Shown piece by piece: positions 37,241 to 46,376 of a DNA stretch of 64,000 nucleotides. The position numbers were made by a program, and so were the translations under genes. Within the stretch, counting starts at the first letter, position 1. Each line of letters opens with the position of its first letter. The stretch covers positions 496,001 to 560,000 of the forward strand of contig CAWAMR010000002.1 of NCBI GenBank assembly GCA_963783095.1, in the 5' to 3' direction. The notes beneath the pieces are model-generated. The model was not told where the DNA came from. It was given only the letters and a program-made list of their open reading frames with translations, and ran no database searches. This DNA comes from CAWAMR01 sp963783095. GTDB taxonomy: Bacteria; Planctomycetota; Planctomycetia; Gemmatales; Gemmataceae.

Positions 37241-37466
37241 CAAGGTGACAAGGTGACAAGGTGACAAGGTGACAAGGTGACAAGGTGACAAGGTGACAAG
37301 GTGACAAGGTGACAAGGTGACAAGGTGACAAGGTGACAAGGTGACAAGGTGACAAGGTGACAAGGTGACAAGGTGACAAACTCAAGCGTATCTATGAACA
37401 TGGATCTCATACTTCATAGATAACTTGGATTCGATTTTGTCACCTTGTCACCCGGTCATCTTGTCA
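37238..37466. repeat. GTGACAAGG element, copy 2 (longest array)
   Basis: About sixteen 9-bp units run from the stop codon TGA (37238-37240) to 37380. A spacer with CTCAAGCGTATCTATGAACA and TGGATCTCAT follows, then inverted units TTGTCACCTTGTCACCCGG at 37437-37466. It ends inside the convergent isomerase gene, whose stop codon (37456-37458) lies in the right arm. Confidence 0.9.
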
Positions 37467-38277
37467 TGCCGGCTTCCCGCATCAGCTTGTCGGTCGCCTG
37501 ATATGCTTCTCGCACCCAGTCCACGATCTTGTCGGGCTCCGGTGAATACTCCAGTTCAATGCTCATCGTTCCTTCAATACCCAGCTTTTCAATCTCGCGC
37601 AAATACGGTATGAAGTTGACAACGCCCCGGCCCGGGGGCAGATCGCCGTGGACTTTTCCGTCGCAATCGCTGATGTGGACATGGATCGCCTTGCCCTTGA
37701 GTAGTCGCAATTCTTCCGGGGCCACTTTTGCCAGTTCAAGGTGCGAGACATCGATATTCGCCCGAACCGCAGGATGGTCCACGTCATCAATGAAACGCAC
37801 CATATTCGTGACGTTATTGAGCAGCGATAGCTGAAATGGTTCCAATTCCAGGGCAATCTGAAGCCCGAGGCCGGCAGCATAGTGGCCCAGCGCGCGGACG
37901 TTTTGAACGGCGGTCTCCCACTGCATCTCAGGCGGAATGACCTGTCGTTCCCAAATGTATTCGCCCAGGACCAAGAGCAGGTTCTTGGCCTCGAATTCGT
38001 AGCATAAATCGAGGTAGGCTTCGCACCGATCCATGTGGAATCGTTGCACGCTCGGATTGAAGTCGATCAGACCAACCGCGACGCATGCGACGCTGGCGAT
38101 CGGCAGTCCGACCGCAGCACATTCTCGTCGAATAAGGCAGCGTTCCCGGACATCGATGTCGAGGGGATCGGCGAAGATGTCGATAGTGTCAAAACCGATC
38201 TCCTTGGTCGTCTGAATGCCGTAAGCAGTCCCTTTGCCGGCCTGTGCCCAGGCCGAATTGATGAGGCCGAGTTTCAT
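37456..38277 (-). CDS. Sugar phosphate isomerase/epimerase (xylose isomerase-like TIM barrel)
   Basis: Start ATG 38277 (MKLGLINSAWAQAGKGTAYG) after GGAGAGC. 273 residues. TIM-barrel motifs of AP endonuclease family 2 proteins: EIGFDTIDIFADPLDI, GLQIALELEPFQLSLL (catalytic Glu), VRANIDVSHLELA, AIHVHISDCDGKVHGDLPPG (metal His, Asp) and GTMSIELEYSPEPD (metal Glu). The metal site is complete. It acts on a sugar, unknown which. The last residues (EAGMTR, then stop) are encoded by the repeat element at 37238-37466. Confidence 0.85.
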   Translation of the reverse strand: MKLGLINSAWAQAGKGTAYGIQTTKEIGFDTIDIFADPLDIDVRERCLIRRECAAVGLPIASVACVAVGLIDFNPSVQRFHMDRCEAYLDLCYEFEAKNLLLVLGEYIWERQVIPPEMQWETAVQNVRALGHYAAGLGLQIALELEPFQLSLLNNVTNMVRFIDDVDHPAVRANIDVSHLELAKVAPEELRLLKGKAIHVHISDCDGKVHGDLPPGRGVVNFIPYLREIEKLGIEGTMSIELEYSPEPDKIVDWVREAYQATDKLMREAGMTR

Positions 38278-38290
38278 CCGCTCTCCGTTG

Positions 38291-38402
38291 GTAGTGTTCA
38301 GTATTCGGTGTTCGGTGTTCAGTGAAAACCATAGGATCAGAGGCAAGGACCGACAACTCGATATCTTTAACTGAACACTGAACACTGAACACTGAACACT
38401 GT
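38291..38402. repeat. TGTTCAG/CTGAACA inverted repeat in a divergent promoter
   Basis: Left units TAGTGTTCAGTATTCGG and TGTTCGGTGTTCAGTG (38291-38322) and right units CTGAACACTGAACACTGAAC (38371 on, four tandem 8-bp units) are inverted. The spacer is about 48 bp. It lies between the divergent isomerase and DedA genes, so it must overlap or adjoin their promoters. Confidence 0.8.
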
Positions 38403-38421
38403 TCCGTAAAGGATCGCCGTA

Positions 38422-39210
38422 ATGATTGGCTGGGATGATTTCCTGACATACGCTGGCGTCTTCGGCGCGCTGGTCATTTCGGCGTTCGGAGTGCCGATTC
38501 CCGAGGAAGTACCCATCATCACGGGTGGGGTTCTCGTCGGCAATGCCTGGGATAACCCCGATTCCGGTTTGTATTGGTGGATCATGTTGCCGGTTTGCAT
38601 ACTGGGGGTTGTCTCATGCGATCTGATCCTTTACCTGATCGGCCGGCAATGGGGTACTCGCCTTCTCAAAAAGAAGTGGGTGCAAAACCACCTGTTCTCG
38701 CCTGAAAAACAAAAGCAAACTGCGCAGCACTTCCACGACTATGGTATCATGACGCTCCTGATCGCTCGATTGCTTCCTGGAGTGCGAACGTGGGTCTTCA
38801 TCACGTCGGGAGCGATTCGACTGCCGTTTCGCAAGTTTATTCTGGCGGATGGATTGTACGCGATCCCTGGAGTCAATCTGTTATTTTGGCTTTCGTACTG
38901 GTTCACCGATCAATTCAAGAGAGCTTTCAACCGGGTCGAGGGAAATCGTCCCATTGTGGTTGCAGTAATTCTCGCGGCGGTAGCCGGTTTCTTCTTGTAT
39001 TCATTTCTGAAACGTCGAGTCACGACAGGTGATCCCAAAGATTTACCGGTGCTGGGCAAACAAGTAGCCTCGCTGGGTCAGCATTTGCACAGTTCTGCCG
39101 AGGAGAACAAAGAGCTTCCAGAATTGAGGCTTGTTGACCCGCCTGGAGAAGAGAAGATCAACGAACTGAAAGAGGGGTCGCCCGAAGCAGGAACCAACCC
39201 CGCGAATTGA
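38422..39210 (+). CDS. DedA/VTT family membrane protein
   Basis: 262 residues. SAFGVPIPEEVPIITGGVLV, DLILYLIGRQWGTRLL, ARLLPGVRTWVFITSGAIRL (the F/AR-x-x-P-G-x-R motif) and the helices around residue 140 are the DedA signature. These proteins are half-transporters or lipid scramblase-like proteins that handle undecaprenyl phosphate or phospholipids. A soluble tail of about 65 residues (after KRR) has no domain I recognise. Convergent with the DUF1570 gene. Confidence 0.85.
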   Translation: MIGWDDFLTYAGVFGALVISAFGVPIPEEVPIITGGVLVGNAWDNPDSGLYWWIMLPVCILGVVSCDLILYLIGRQWGTRLLKKKWVQNHLFSPEKQKQTAQHFHDYGIMTLLIARLLPGVRTWVFITSGAIRLPFRKFILADGLYAIPGVNLLFWLSYWFTDQFKRAFNRVEGNRPIVVAVILAAVAGFFLYSFLKRRVTTGDPKDLPVLGKQVASLGQHLHSSAEENKELPELRLVDPPGEEKINELKEGSPEAGTNPAN

Positions 39211-39230
39211 CTGGATCGGAAACCGTCAAC

Positions 39231-40658
39231 TCACTTACCCTTGATCTGCGCCAGGCTCCCATCGGGTTTTATCCTCGTTACCCAGAGATGAAAGTCTTTC
39301 TCGAAAGCAGGCAGTTCCTGTCCAACCATTTTTGCAAATGCTTCCTCGACCTTTCCGCCATTATTGACGGCTCGAACATAGGCCTCGAGCGCGGGGGATC
39401 CGAGTAAGCGGCGGTCCAGTGCCAGGTACGAGGTCAGTGCCCAGGAAGTCAGGTAAGCCTGATCGGAGCCGGGCCGGTCGCCCTTGTGAACGACGATGAA
39501 TTGTTTTGCGCCGGAATTCAACACTTCCTTGAGCGGCATCAGTTCCTTGGCGCGAATTGCGTCCTTGGCGCGAGCGAGCCGATCCTTGTCGGCCTGATCG
39601 ACGCGCAATTCACCGGCCTCGACCAGCGCGGTCTCGAATATTTGCGCCAACCCTTCGTTGAGCCAGCGCGGCAACTCACCGGGCGTGTTGCCGAGTGTCT
39701 TGTCCTTCACCGGAGGATAGACAAAGTTCGCCACGTAGGCGTGGAAGGCTTCGTGATTCAGAATCGAGAAGAGTTGCTGCATTTCTTTTTGAAAGATTTG
39801 TTCGTTGTTTTTATCGGCCCTGGCGAGCACTTTTCGTTTGTCTTCGAGATCTCCCAGCCTAATCTCCAGTTCACGGGGATTTTTCGCAAATAATTTGCGA
39901 AATTCGGCCGCCGTCTTATCGATTTCCTGTCGAATGCCTTGATGGACTCGGCGATTGTGGGCCAGATCTTCGCCGAGTTTTTGAACATTGTTACCGCAGA
40001 AAATCCGATTGGCTCCCGGTTCGTAAAATGCCGGATTTTGCAGTTTTCGCTCCTGCTCCTTCAGCATTTCTCGATATTCCTTGAGACTGGGTACCAGAGT
40101 AATCATCGTCGGATTGCCACCCTTGCAGCGCGGCGGCAGGAAACGCGCGTAGGCCGTGTAAACTTCTTCGAGGTGAACGGCACAGCGGCGGACGATTTCT
40201 TCCGGTGCGTTGGAACACAGGGAGAAGTAATCGGAATCGTAGCGTAGAGCAGCGTTTGGCTTGCCATTCCAGTCCGCGACCTTCAGGTTGAGTTGCTCCA
40301 TGCGCCGGCGTTCGCCCTCGCCTTTCGGATCGAGCTCCGAAAGTCGGGCTTTGAGCACAGCGCGCTCGGCGTCGGGCAGCTTATCGACGCGCTCGATTTC
40401 GTTGCGCCCAAGGGTTACGGTGATCCAGACGGTGGGCCGGCCTGGAACACGATAAACATTCTGAAACCGCACCTGGAAGTTGGTTTCTTCAAGGAGCATT
40501 CCCTTGAAAACCTTACCATTTTTGAGTCGAAGAACATCGAAGGACCAATCTGCCGTGAGTGGTCTCGGCTGCGCACTGAGCGGATACGGGAGCATCAGCA
40601 GCGCTGCCGGCAGCAGTGCGAAGAAACGACGACAGATTGTGGAAGGCAGCGTCCACAT
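39231..40658 (-). CDS. DUF1570 secreted metallopeptidase-like protein
   Basis: 475 residues with a signal peptide (FFALLPAALLMLPYPLSAQ). An N-terminal module (FDVLRLKNGKVFKGMLLEET) is followed by the DUF1570 part. The C-terminal half has a zincin-type motif ILNHEAFHAYVANFVYPP (HExxH variant, H-E-A-F-H) and a downstream ELPRWLNEGLAQIFETALVE, where W-L-N-E-G-L-A supplies the third ligand as in gluzincins. Proteolysis in the envelope is plausible but not shown for the family. Confidence 0.78.
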   Translation of the reverse strand: MWTLPSTICRRFFALLPAALLMLPYPLSAQPRPLTADWSFDVLRLKNGKVFKGMLLEETNFQVRFQNVYRVPGRPTVWITVTLGRNEIERVDKLPDAERAVLKARLSELDPKGEGERRRMEQLNLKVADWNGKPNAALRYDSDYFSLCSNAPEEIVRRCAVHLEEVYTAYARFLPPRCKGGNPTMITLVPSLKEYREMLKEQERKLQNPAFYEPGANRIFCGNNVQKLGEDLAHNRRVHQGIRQEIDKTAAEFRKLFAKNPRELEIRLGDLEDKRKVLARADKNNEQIFQKEMQQLFSILNHEAFHAYVANFVYPPVKDKTLGNTPGELPRWLNEGLAQIFETALVEAGELRVDQADKDRLARAKDAIRAKELMPLKEVLNSGAKQFIVVHKGDRPGSDQAYLTSWALTSYLALDRRLLGSPALEAYVRAVNNGGKVEEAFAKMVGQELPAFEKDFHLWVTRIKPDGSLAQIKGK

Positions 40659-40786
40659 ACGAAATGGCTCTGCGTTGGCCCCAACGGAAGCAACACACTT
40701 ACTATAGCATGGGTGATAGTTGGAATGCCAATGTTTAGAAGGGATCAGGAAAGAAATAGCACGTCAGAAGACAGAAGACTGCACAC

Positions 40787-40827
40787 CAAAAGGCAGAGGC
40801 CGGAACCCCGATGGGTTCCGGCCTCTG
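40787..40827 (-). terminator. Terminator of the 40854-42023 gene
   Basis: On the minus strand AGAGGCCGGAACC pairs with GGTTCCGGCCTCT around a small loop, followed by GCCTTTTGG. It is 27 bp downstream of the stop codon. Confidence 0.75.
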
Positions 40828-40853
40828 TCCTCCGGCTTCCGGCGTACTTGTGC

Positions 40854-42023
40854 CTATTTCTTTTCAACCAGCCGGCTCAAGCTCAATTCATAGGTGACGA
40901 GCGATTGATACAGGGCTGCATAGTATTGCTCCGAGCCGGGGGTTGCTCGGGCAAACTTCAGGCCTTTCCCTGTCATGTAGGCCAGCAGATCGCCCACCGT
41001 ATCGCCTTTGGCCGCATAGGTTCCGTCCAGGTATTTTTTCGCTTGCGGTTTGGACAGAACCTCGACGGTATCGGTCAGCTTGGTCAAGTGAGTGAGTCCA
41101 TCGACGTAGTCATTGGAGCTGACGTTGAAGCGCAGGAGGAACAGATTTTCGCGGATGCTGGTTAAAGCCTTGCGAGCATCCGCGCTCTTGGCGAGGTTTG
41201 TTTTCCCTTCGAGTTGCGATTTGCCCATGGCAAAGAGCGCTTCGCCGAATCGTTTCTTGTCCTCGGTAAAGGCATCATTATCGAATGCCAGAGGCCAGTC
41301 CGGCAGACTGCCCGGTTTGAAGAATTCGTTGCTGCCCTTGCTGTTATTCGAAGGTGTCACGTTGATGTGTTTCAACGTCTCCTGGTCGAGCGGAATCGCA
41401 TAGCCGATGACGCTTTCCCGTGCCTGCGTCCTTTGCACGCTGTCGAGCAGTGTATTCAGAGGAACTCCCGTTACGAGTTCATTTTCGGGTGGAGCGTTCC
41501 TGGCCCGCGCGAGTTGTTGGAGGCGCATCTCTTCGCGGACCTGTTCGAGCGTGGGACTGTTCTCTTGTTCGTAACGCATTTCGTCAAACACCGCCCGACG
41601 ATGTTGTAGTTTCTTCTCTTTCAGGTCTTGGAGCATCATGCGCTGAGACAGGGATGCCTGGCGCAGGGCGATATAATCACGCGAATCGTTGGTGGGGGCA
41701 GGCGTAATCCAGGAGCCATACGTGCTGCTCCAGGGCGTGGCCATACCGCCGCCGTAACCACCACCGCCGTAGCCGCCGCCATAACCGCCTGCGAGAGCGG
41801 CCAGGAAATACGGCGACATGCCGCTTCCCCACAACCGTCGCTCGTACATATTTCCGAGCCTATAGGGATTGAAAGCAATGCCTGGCGTCGCACCAAGCGC
41901 TCCAAACCCGCCGGTCATCATCCCCATATGCCTGCCCATTTGTGCGTTCACAGAACCGGTCATGCCCAGGCATGGTACGCACACCAACAAAGTCAAAACC
42001 GCGATTCGGACAAATCGGCTCAT
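40854..42023 (-). CDS. Secreted protein, paralogue of 42469-43596
   Basis: 389 residues. Signal peptide (AVLTLLVCVPCLGMTGSVNAQ), a Gly/Tyr-rich N-terminal part (GGYGGGYGGGGYGGG), then a helical domain with WITPAPTNDSRDYIALRQAS, LKEKKLQHRRAVFDEMRYEQ, RESVIGYAIPLDQETLKHIN and a C-terminal helix YAALYQSLVTYELSLSRLVE. The same order occurs in the paralogue about 450 bp upstream (closely matching over the C-terminal 290 residues). No catalytic motif. Probably an envelope protein. Confidence 0.75.
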   Translation of the reverse strand: MSRFVRIAVLTLLVCVPCLGMTGSVNAQMGRHMGMMTGGFGALGATPGIAFNPYRLGNMYERRLWGSGMSPYFLAALAGGYGGGYGGGGYGGGMATPWSSTYGSWITPAPTNDSRDYIALRQASLSQRMMLQDLKEKKLQHRRAVFDEMRYEQENSPTLEQVREEMRLQQLARARNAPPENELVTGVPLNTLLDSVQRTQARESVIGYAIPLDQETLKHINVTPSNNSKGSNEFFKPGSLPDWPLAFDNDAFTEDKKRFGEALFAMGKSQLEGKTNLAKSADARKALTSIRENLFLLRFNVSSNDYVDGLTHLTKLTDTVEVLSKPQAKKYLDGTYAAKGDTVGDLLAYMTGKGLKFARATPGSEQYYAALYQSLVTYELSLSRLVEKK

Positions 42024-42409
42024 GGCTGATCTCCAAAAGGATGCACACTCACAACACCATTATCTGCTATGATTTACTCGCCTGCTTTCCGGTCCTTCGC
42101 GACCGCTCTTTTGTCTGGACGGGCGCTTTGAGGGCGTTATTCATTCCAACCGGAAGGCGTCTGCTCGTGCGAACTCGCTTCTTCTACGGGTGCGCCTCTT
42201 CTGTTTATACCGCAAGGGACGACCGCGCTTACATCTTCTCTCAGATGCCTCTCATACTCTGAACGACCGCAATCTCCAAAATTGCGCTGTTTCAGAATTA
42301 TTGGAGGGTTGACACGTTGCCATTGGTTATCTGAGCAAAAACTGCGCCATTATTTGCAAAATGTGTGGACGACCGAGTTTTCCGCATTTCATCGCTGTGA
42401 GATGACGCG
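42024..42409. other. Promoter region without a recognisable gene
   Basis: About 385 bp upstream of the 40854-42023 gene. Short reading frames lack ribosome-binding sites. I saw no operator or structured element besides the downstream terminator. Confidence 0.4.
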
Positions 42410-42450
42410 AAAAAAGGATGACCCACATACACTCTACGTGGATCATCCTA
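42410..42450 (-). terminator. Terminator of the 42469-43596 gene
   Basis: On the minus strand AGGATGATCCACGTAG and its complement CACATACACTCT...TCATCCT form a stem, followed by TTTTTTCG. It begins 19 bp beyond the stop codon. Confidence 0.75.
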
Positions 42451-42468
42451 TTTTCGTTTGCGCTTCTT

Positions 42469-43596
42469 TTATTCGAAGGACGGCCTTGACGAACTTGTCT
42501 GAGGAACTGGCGGACGACCGACCAGTCGAGCCAAACCCAATTCGTAGGTCACAAGTTGTTGATACAGAGCGGTGTAATAGGGCTCGTACCCTGTACTGGC
42601 CTTGGCAAACCTCAGCCCTTTGCCGGTCATGTAATCCAGCAACTCGCGAACCGAATCGCCCTTGGCAGAGTAGGTTCCATCCAGGTAGTTCTTCGCGCCG
42701 GGTTTCGACAAGGTGGCGACGGTGTCGTTGAGCTGCGAGAGATACGTAAGTCCATCGATATAGTCTTGCGAACTGACCTTGAAGCGCAGCAGGTAAAGTT
42801 TCTCGCGGATAGAAGCCAGAATCTTTTTAGCCGCACTGTTCTTGGCGACATTCACCTTACCAGCCATCTGCGATTTTTTGATTTCATTGATCGTGTCCTG
42901 AAGGTTCTTCTTATCTGCGGCAAACGTAGCCGCGCTAAAGGCTTCAGGCCATTCCGGCAGCTCTTCCTGTTTGATCATCATGTTGCTGCCGGCGCTGCTG
43001 GCGTTGGCCGTTACGTTGATATGTTTGACGAGTTCCGGATCGAGCGGAATGGCATAGCCTATCACGCTTTCCCGGGCTTGTATTCGCTGGACGCTGACCA
43101 GCAGGTCATTCAGAGGGGCTCCCGTCCAGATTTCCCTTTCGGGCGGATTGTTCCGGGAGCGCATCAGTTGTTGGCCGAGCATTTCCTGGCGCAGTTCTTC
43201 ATCGGTTGGGGTGTTTTCCTTCTCATAGCGCATTTCGTCGAATACCGCCCGACGGTGCTGGAGTTTCTTGGCCTTCAAGTCCTCGGCCTGCATTCGATTG
43301 GCCATAGATGCCTGGTTTAACGCGATGTAGTCGCGGGAATCGTTCGTGGGAGCAGGTGTGATCCAGGCACCGTTGCTCGTGCTCCAGGGGGTAGCGCCGG
43401 GGTTGCCGCCCCAGCCAACTGAGGGAGCGTAAACAAATCCACCGCCGTTTCCCGTTGCCGAGCGGGCATAGGCTTGCGAGCCGGCCGGGGCGTAGTTTGA
43501 GCCGCCGTTGTAGAACTGCGCAGTTGCACTCGTCGTCAAGATGAGGCATAGGAAACTGGCTGCGAGACCTGGAACCGCTCTTCGAAAGTTGTGCAT
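42469..43596 (-). CDS. Secreted protein, paralogue of 40854-42023
   Basis: Start ATG 43596 (MHNFRRAVPGLAASFLCLIL, signal peptide) after TTGGAGATCACTTTG. I reject the longer upstream reading because it lacks a signal-like start. 375 residues. Shares WITPAPTNDSRDYIALNQAS, LKAKKLQHRRAVFDEMRYEK, RESVIGYAIPLDPELVKHIN and YYTALYQQLVTYELGLARLV with its downstream paralogue. The Gly/Tyr-rich segment is short here. Function unknown. Confidence 0.75.
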   Translation of the reverse strand: MHNFRRAVPGLAASFLCLILTTSATAQFYNGGSNYAPAGSQAYARSATGNGGGFVYAPSVGWGGNPGATPWSTSNGAWITPAPTNDSRDYIALNQASMANRMQAEDLKAKKLQHRRAVFDEMRYEKENTPTDEELRQEMLGQQLMRSRNNPPEREIWTGAPLNDLLVSVQRIQARESVIGYAIPLDPELVKHINVTANASSAGSNMMIKQEELPEWPEAFSAATFAADKKNLQDTINEIKKSQMAGKVNVAKNSAAKKILASIREKLYLLRFKVSSQDYIDGLTYLSQLNDTVATLSKPGAKNYLDGTYSAKGDSVRELLDYMTGKGLRFAKASTGYEPYYTALYQQLVTYELGLARLVGRPPVPQTSSSRPSFE

Positions 43597-43685
43597 CAAA
43601 GTGATCTCCAATGATGGTGATGAATGCGAGAAGCCCGATCCAATTCCCGGATGAGGCTTTGCGAGTCGAGACGTTTTACCTGTTG

Positions 43686-45032
43686 CTATTTTGCTTTTGG
43701 TTTCTCTTTTGGTTGGCCCGGAAGAGTGCCTGCGGGAATAAATTCGTGCCATTCTTTGATGGCTTTCGCACGCTCGTCTTTGGTCGCCAACGGATTATAC
43801 CCGATTTTCTTTCCCTGGGGAACAAGACGTGAAAGATGCCAGTAGGCAAGACCGCGAATCGCCAGACGATCGCATTCGAGGTAGTCGATCAGCGCTTCGA
43901 AGGTTTCAGGCTTCATCAGAGCTTCCGGCCCGTAACTGTGAAGCAAATCCATGACCGTTGCGGCCTCGCCCTCGCTGAACTTGCCCTTGGCGATCAGTGC
44001 ATTATACAGTTTCTCATCCTGACCTGGTCCACGTCCGATCCAGTTGCGCAGAGCAATGACGCCGGCATCCCAGGTATCGAGATGTTTGGTCGTGCTCATG
44101 GCCATTGCCAGACGAAAGATGTCATCGGTTCCGGCCATCAGGAATATCGCCAGCCGGCGCTCGACCGGATCTTCCGAGAGAACGAACTTGTCCAAGGCAT
44201 CAGCCAACGACGTTTTGAGCGCGGCATCCCGGAACTTACCGGCAGTCACTCGAACCGTCTTGGCACGATTGTTTTCGATGGCGTCGATCCAACTTGGAAG
44301 TTCTTTGATGGTTTGAACATCAATATCCTTGTCGTGGAGATCGTCCAGCCGAAACAACGCGGGTCCGGGCGGCGCTTTGAGCGATACCGTCCGCGTCTGA
44401 CCCTTGATCTCGACCTCGCCCTTGATGGCGACGGCGACAACGGCGAGAGCGGGGCTGTGCGGGCCTTTCGGGTGCTTGATGAATTTCACGCCTCTCGGCC
44501 AGCGGCCATAGATTTCGAGTGCCATTCGGGCACCGGGTTCTGCCAGCGTAACGATCGCGGTCCGATCCAGAACGGTGATCTTGATCTTGGCGGCCCCCGT
44601 TTCCTTCTTATTGATGAGATCGACTTGGCCTCGATCCATCACAAACGCCAGATCCACGTCTTTGGGGTCGCCCAGAACGACGGCGGTTTCAACGATGGGG
44701 AACGGCGAGTCGCCGTTGACATCGCCCATCAGGCGCAGCTGGACTGCTCCGTTTGCGGAATTCAGCGGCGTCCCGAAGCCACCCAGGACAGTATCGCCGG
44801 CGTGGAATTCGGTGCCTTTTCCTTTGACAACCTCCCACGGTTTTTCAGGACCGGCCTTCCGTAGCAGGAGGGTCGGGTCGGATTTCAGGGAGACAACGGA
44901 TTTCTCGTCGGATTTATCCGCTGCGCGGATGGACTGACCAGCCATTCCGAAGAACAGCACGGCAGCAACCACGGCAGGGACTAAGTGCCATCCTCGACGG
45001 CGACAAAAAGCACTCAAAGCAGCGATTCGCAT
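43686..45032 (-). CDS. Secreted protein with FecR-like beta domain, unknown
   Basis: 448 residues. Signal peptide after RRRGWHLVPAVVAAVLFFGM. The N-terminal half (GTEFHAGDTVLGGFGTPLNS, VDLAFVMDRGQVDLINKKET) resembles FecR-type periplasmic beta domains. The C-terminal half is alpha-helical with a HEAT-like segment (VERRLAIFLMAGTDDIFRLA; DYLECDRLAIRGLAYWHLSR). The plan suggests a secreted scaffold. Seventy bp separate its start from the end of the next upstream gene on the same strand, so they may be cotranscribed. Confidence 0.68.
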   Translation of the reverse strand: MRIAALSAFCRRRGWHLVPAVVAAVLFFGMAGQSIRAADKSDEKSVVSLKSDPTLLLRKAGPEKPWEVVKGKGTEFHAGDTVLGGFGTPLNSANGAVQLRLMGDVNGDSPFPIVETAVVLGDPKDVDLAFVMDRGQVDLINKKETGAAKIKITVLDRTAIVTLAEPGARMALEIYGRWPRGVKFIKHPKGPHSPALAVVAVAIKGEVEIKGQTRTVSLKAPPGPALFRLDDLHDKDIDVQTIKELPSWIDAIENNRAKTVRVTAGKFRDAALKTSLADALDKFVLSEDPVERRLAIFLMAGTDDIFRLAMAMSTTKHLDTWDAGVIALRNWIGRGPGQDEKLYNALIAKGKFSEGEAATVMDLLHSYGPEALMKPETFEALIDYLECDRLAIRGLAYWHLSRLVPQGKKIGYNPLATKDERAKAIKEWHEFIPAGTLPGQPKEKPKAK

Positions 45033-45101
45033 GGAGTCCTCACGATAACGCAGGACACTCTCGCTTCTTTACAATTGAGCCGGGAGTGTCCAGGGTGATC
45101 T

Positions 45102-45907
45102 TTATTTGGCCGATGATACGGTGATTGGAAATTTGGTAGTTACACTTGCATTGTTCTGGATGCCGTCGGTTGCGGAAAGTTCCACCCAGTATTTGCCGGA
45201 TCGATTGAGTGGGACCATGAACTTGACGGGCAATGAATTGGCGTTGCTCGGCACGTCCTTATCGATGGTGCCGCTGAACGGTGTGGCGACGAGGGGCTTA
45301 CCGTTTTCGTCGAGAACGCGGAGTTTAACACCGATCTTCGGCTGTTTCGTCCCGGTTTTGGCACGCTCGAACCCGACAATGGCTGCGTGAACCCAATAGG
45401 GCTGCCCTGCGGCGGGGGCAACGATCGGAATCAAGTTGTCCGGGTCTCCACTGACGCTGATCCGAACCAGGCCGAAGTCCTTGGCAGTGACCTCGAATTT
45501 CTGGGAAACCGATGTGCTCTTGCGAGCAACAAGGTCGGTCACCGTGACTTTGAGTGTAAGCATCCCGGCGGGGGACTCAGCGCCAGATCGACCTGAGCAT
45601 ACGCAGGAAGCACGCCGCCGCCCAGAACCAGAAGCTCTGCGGTCTCGCGAGGTTTCGGGCTGATGATCACCTTGCCCGCAGAGTCGCTTACCTCGATGGC
45701 GAGCGAATAAGACGCTTTTCCCGCGTTATCGGTGGTGATTCCTTGAATTTCAAAAGACAGGCCAACGCTGTCGCCGGGCCGGACCTTGGTATCGCTTCGC
45801 GCTGGGCCAAGCAGACCATAGGTCAGGCGTGCATCTGTTATGGACAGAGCATCTGCGCCGGGAATCGGAGTTTGCAAAAGAGAAATCAATGCCAGAGAAG
45901 CCAACAT
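45102..45907 (-). CDS. Secreted beta-sandwich protein, unknown (frameshifted)
   Basis: ATG 45907 (MLASLALISLLQTPIPGADA, signal peptide). Two immunoglobulin-like beta regions: RLTYGLLGPARSDTKVRPGD to YSLAIEVSDSAGKVII, and LKVTVTDLVARKSTSVSQKF to KYWVELSATDGIQNNASVTT. The frame breaks in a run of five C near 45570. A sixth C joins LSPP to AGMLTLKV and makes about 268 residues. Probably an extracytoplasmic binding or structural protein. Confidence 0.68.
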
Positions 45908-46376
45908 TGTGCGGGCCTTTCGATAAGGAGAACAACAGGGTGCCACGGCCGGTCACATACGCAAGTAATGTTTGATATTAACTTAAACAAATTGCTCTGA
46001 CAAGCCACTGAATTCTGCATTCCAGCGCAAAACGATCCGCCGGACTATCATAGCCGGGAAACTCTACCTGGATTATCTCTCCGCAGTTTTCGCTATGGCG
46101 AGCGGCAGAAAAAGATTTCCGCTCACTTCGTGCAGCTCGCCGATTCGCTCAAGAGCCACGCACGAAGTAAGCGGTTGCGGGTAAAATTGTTTCTGCCGCT
46201 CGCCTAACAGAGCAAGTCGATCGTTCCAGCTGCTTGGGGCCGGGGAATTGAACGGAAAACGGAAATGTCAAAACAATGTAACTTCGGCGCATGATTTTTC
46301 CTTTGCTCTTCTCTTCCCGATATGTCATTCTCTAAGATGTTCTTGTGCGGCCCGTATAGACTTGCGGAGTTGTTCC
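45908..46376. other. Divergent promoter region
   Basis: Spacer between the leftward beta-sandwich gene and the rightward HEAT-like gene. Apart from the inverted repeat at 46097-46205 I see no gene or operator. Confidence 0.4.
46097..46205. repeat. Imperfect inverted repeat
   Basis: GGCGAGCGGCAGAAAAAGAT and TCACTTCGTGC on the left pair imperfectly with GCACGAAGTAAGCGG and TTTCTGCCGCTCGCC on the right. About 110 bp in all. Possible MITE-like remnant. Confidence 0.6.
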
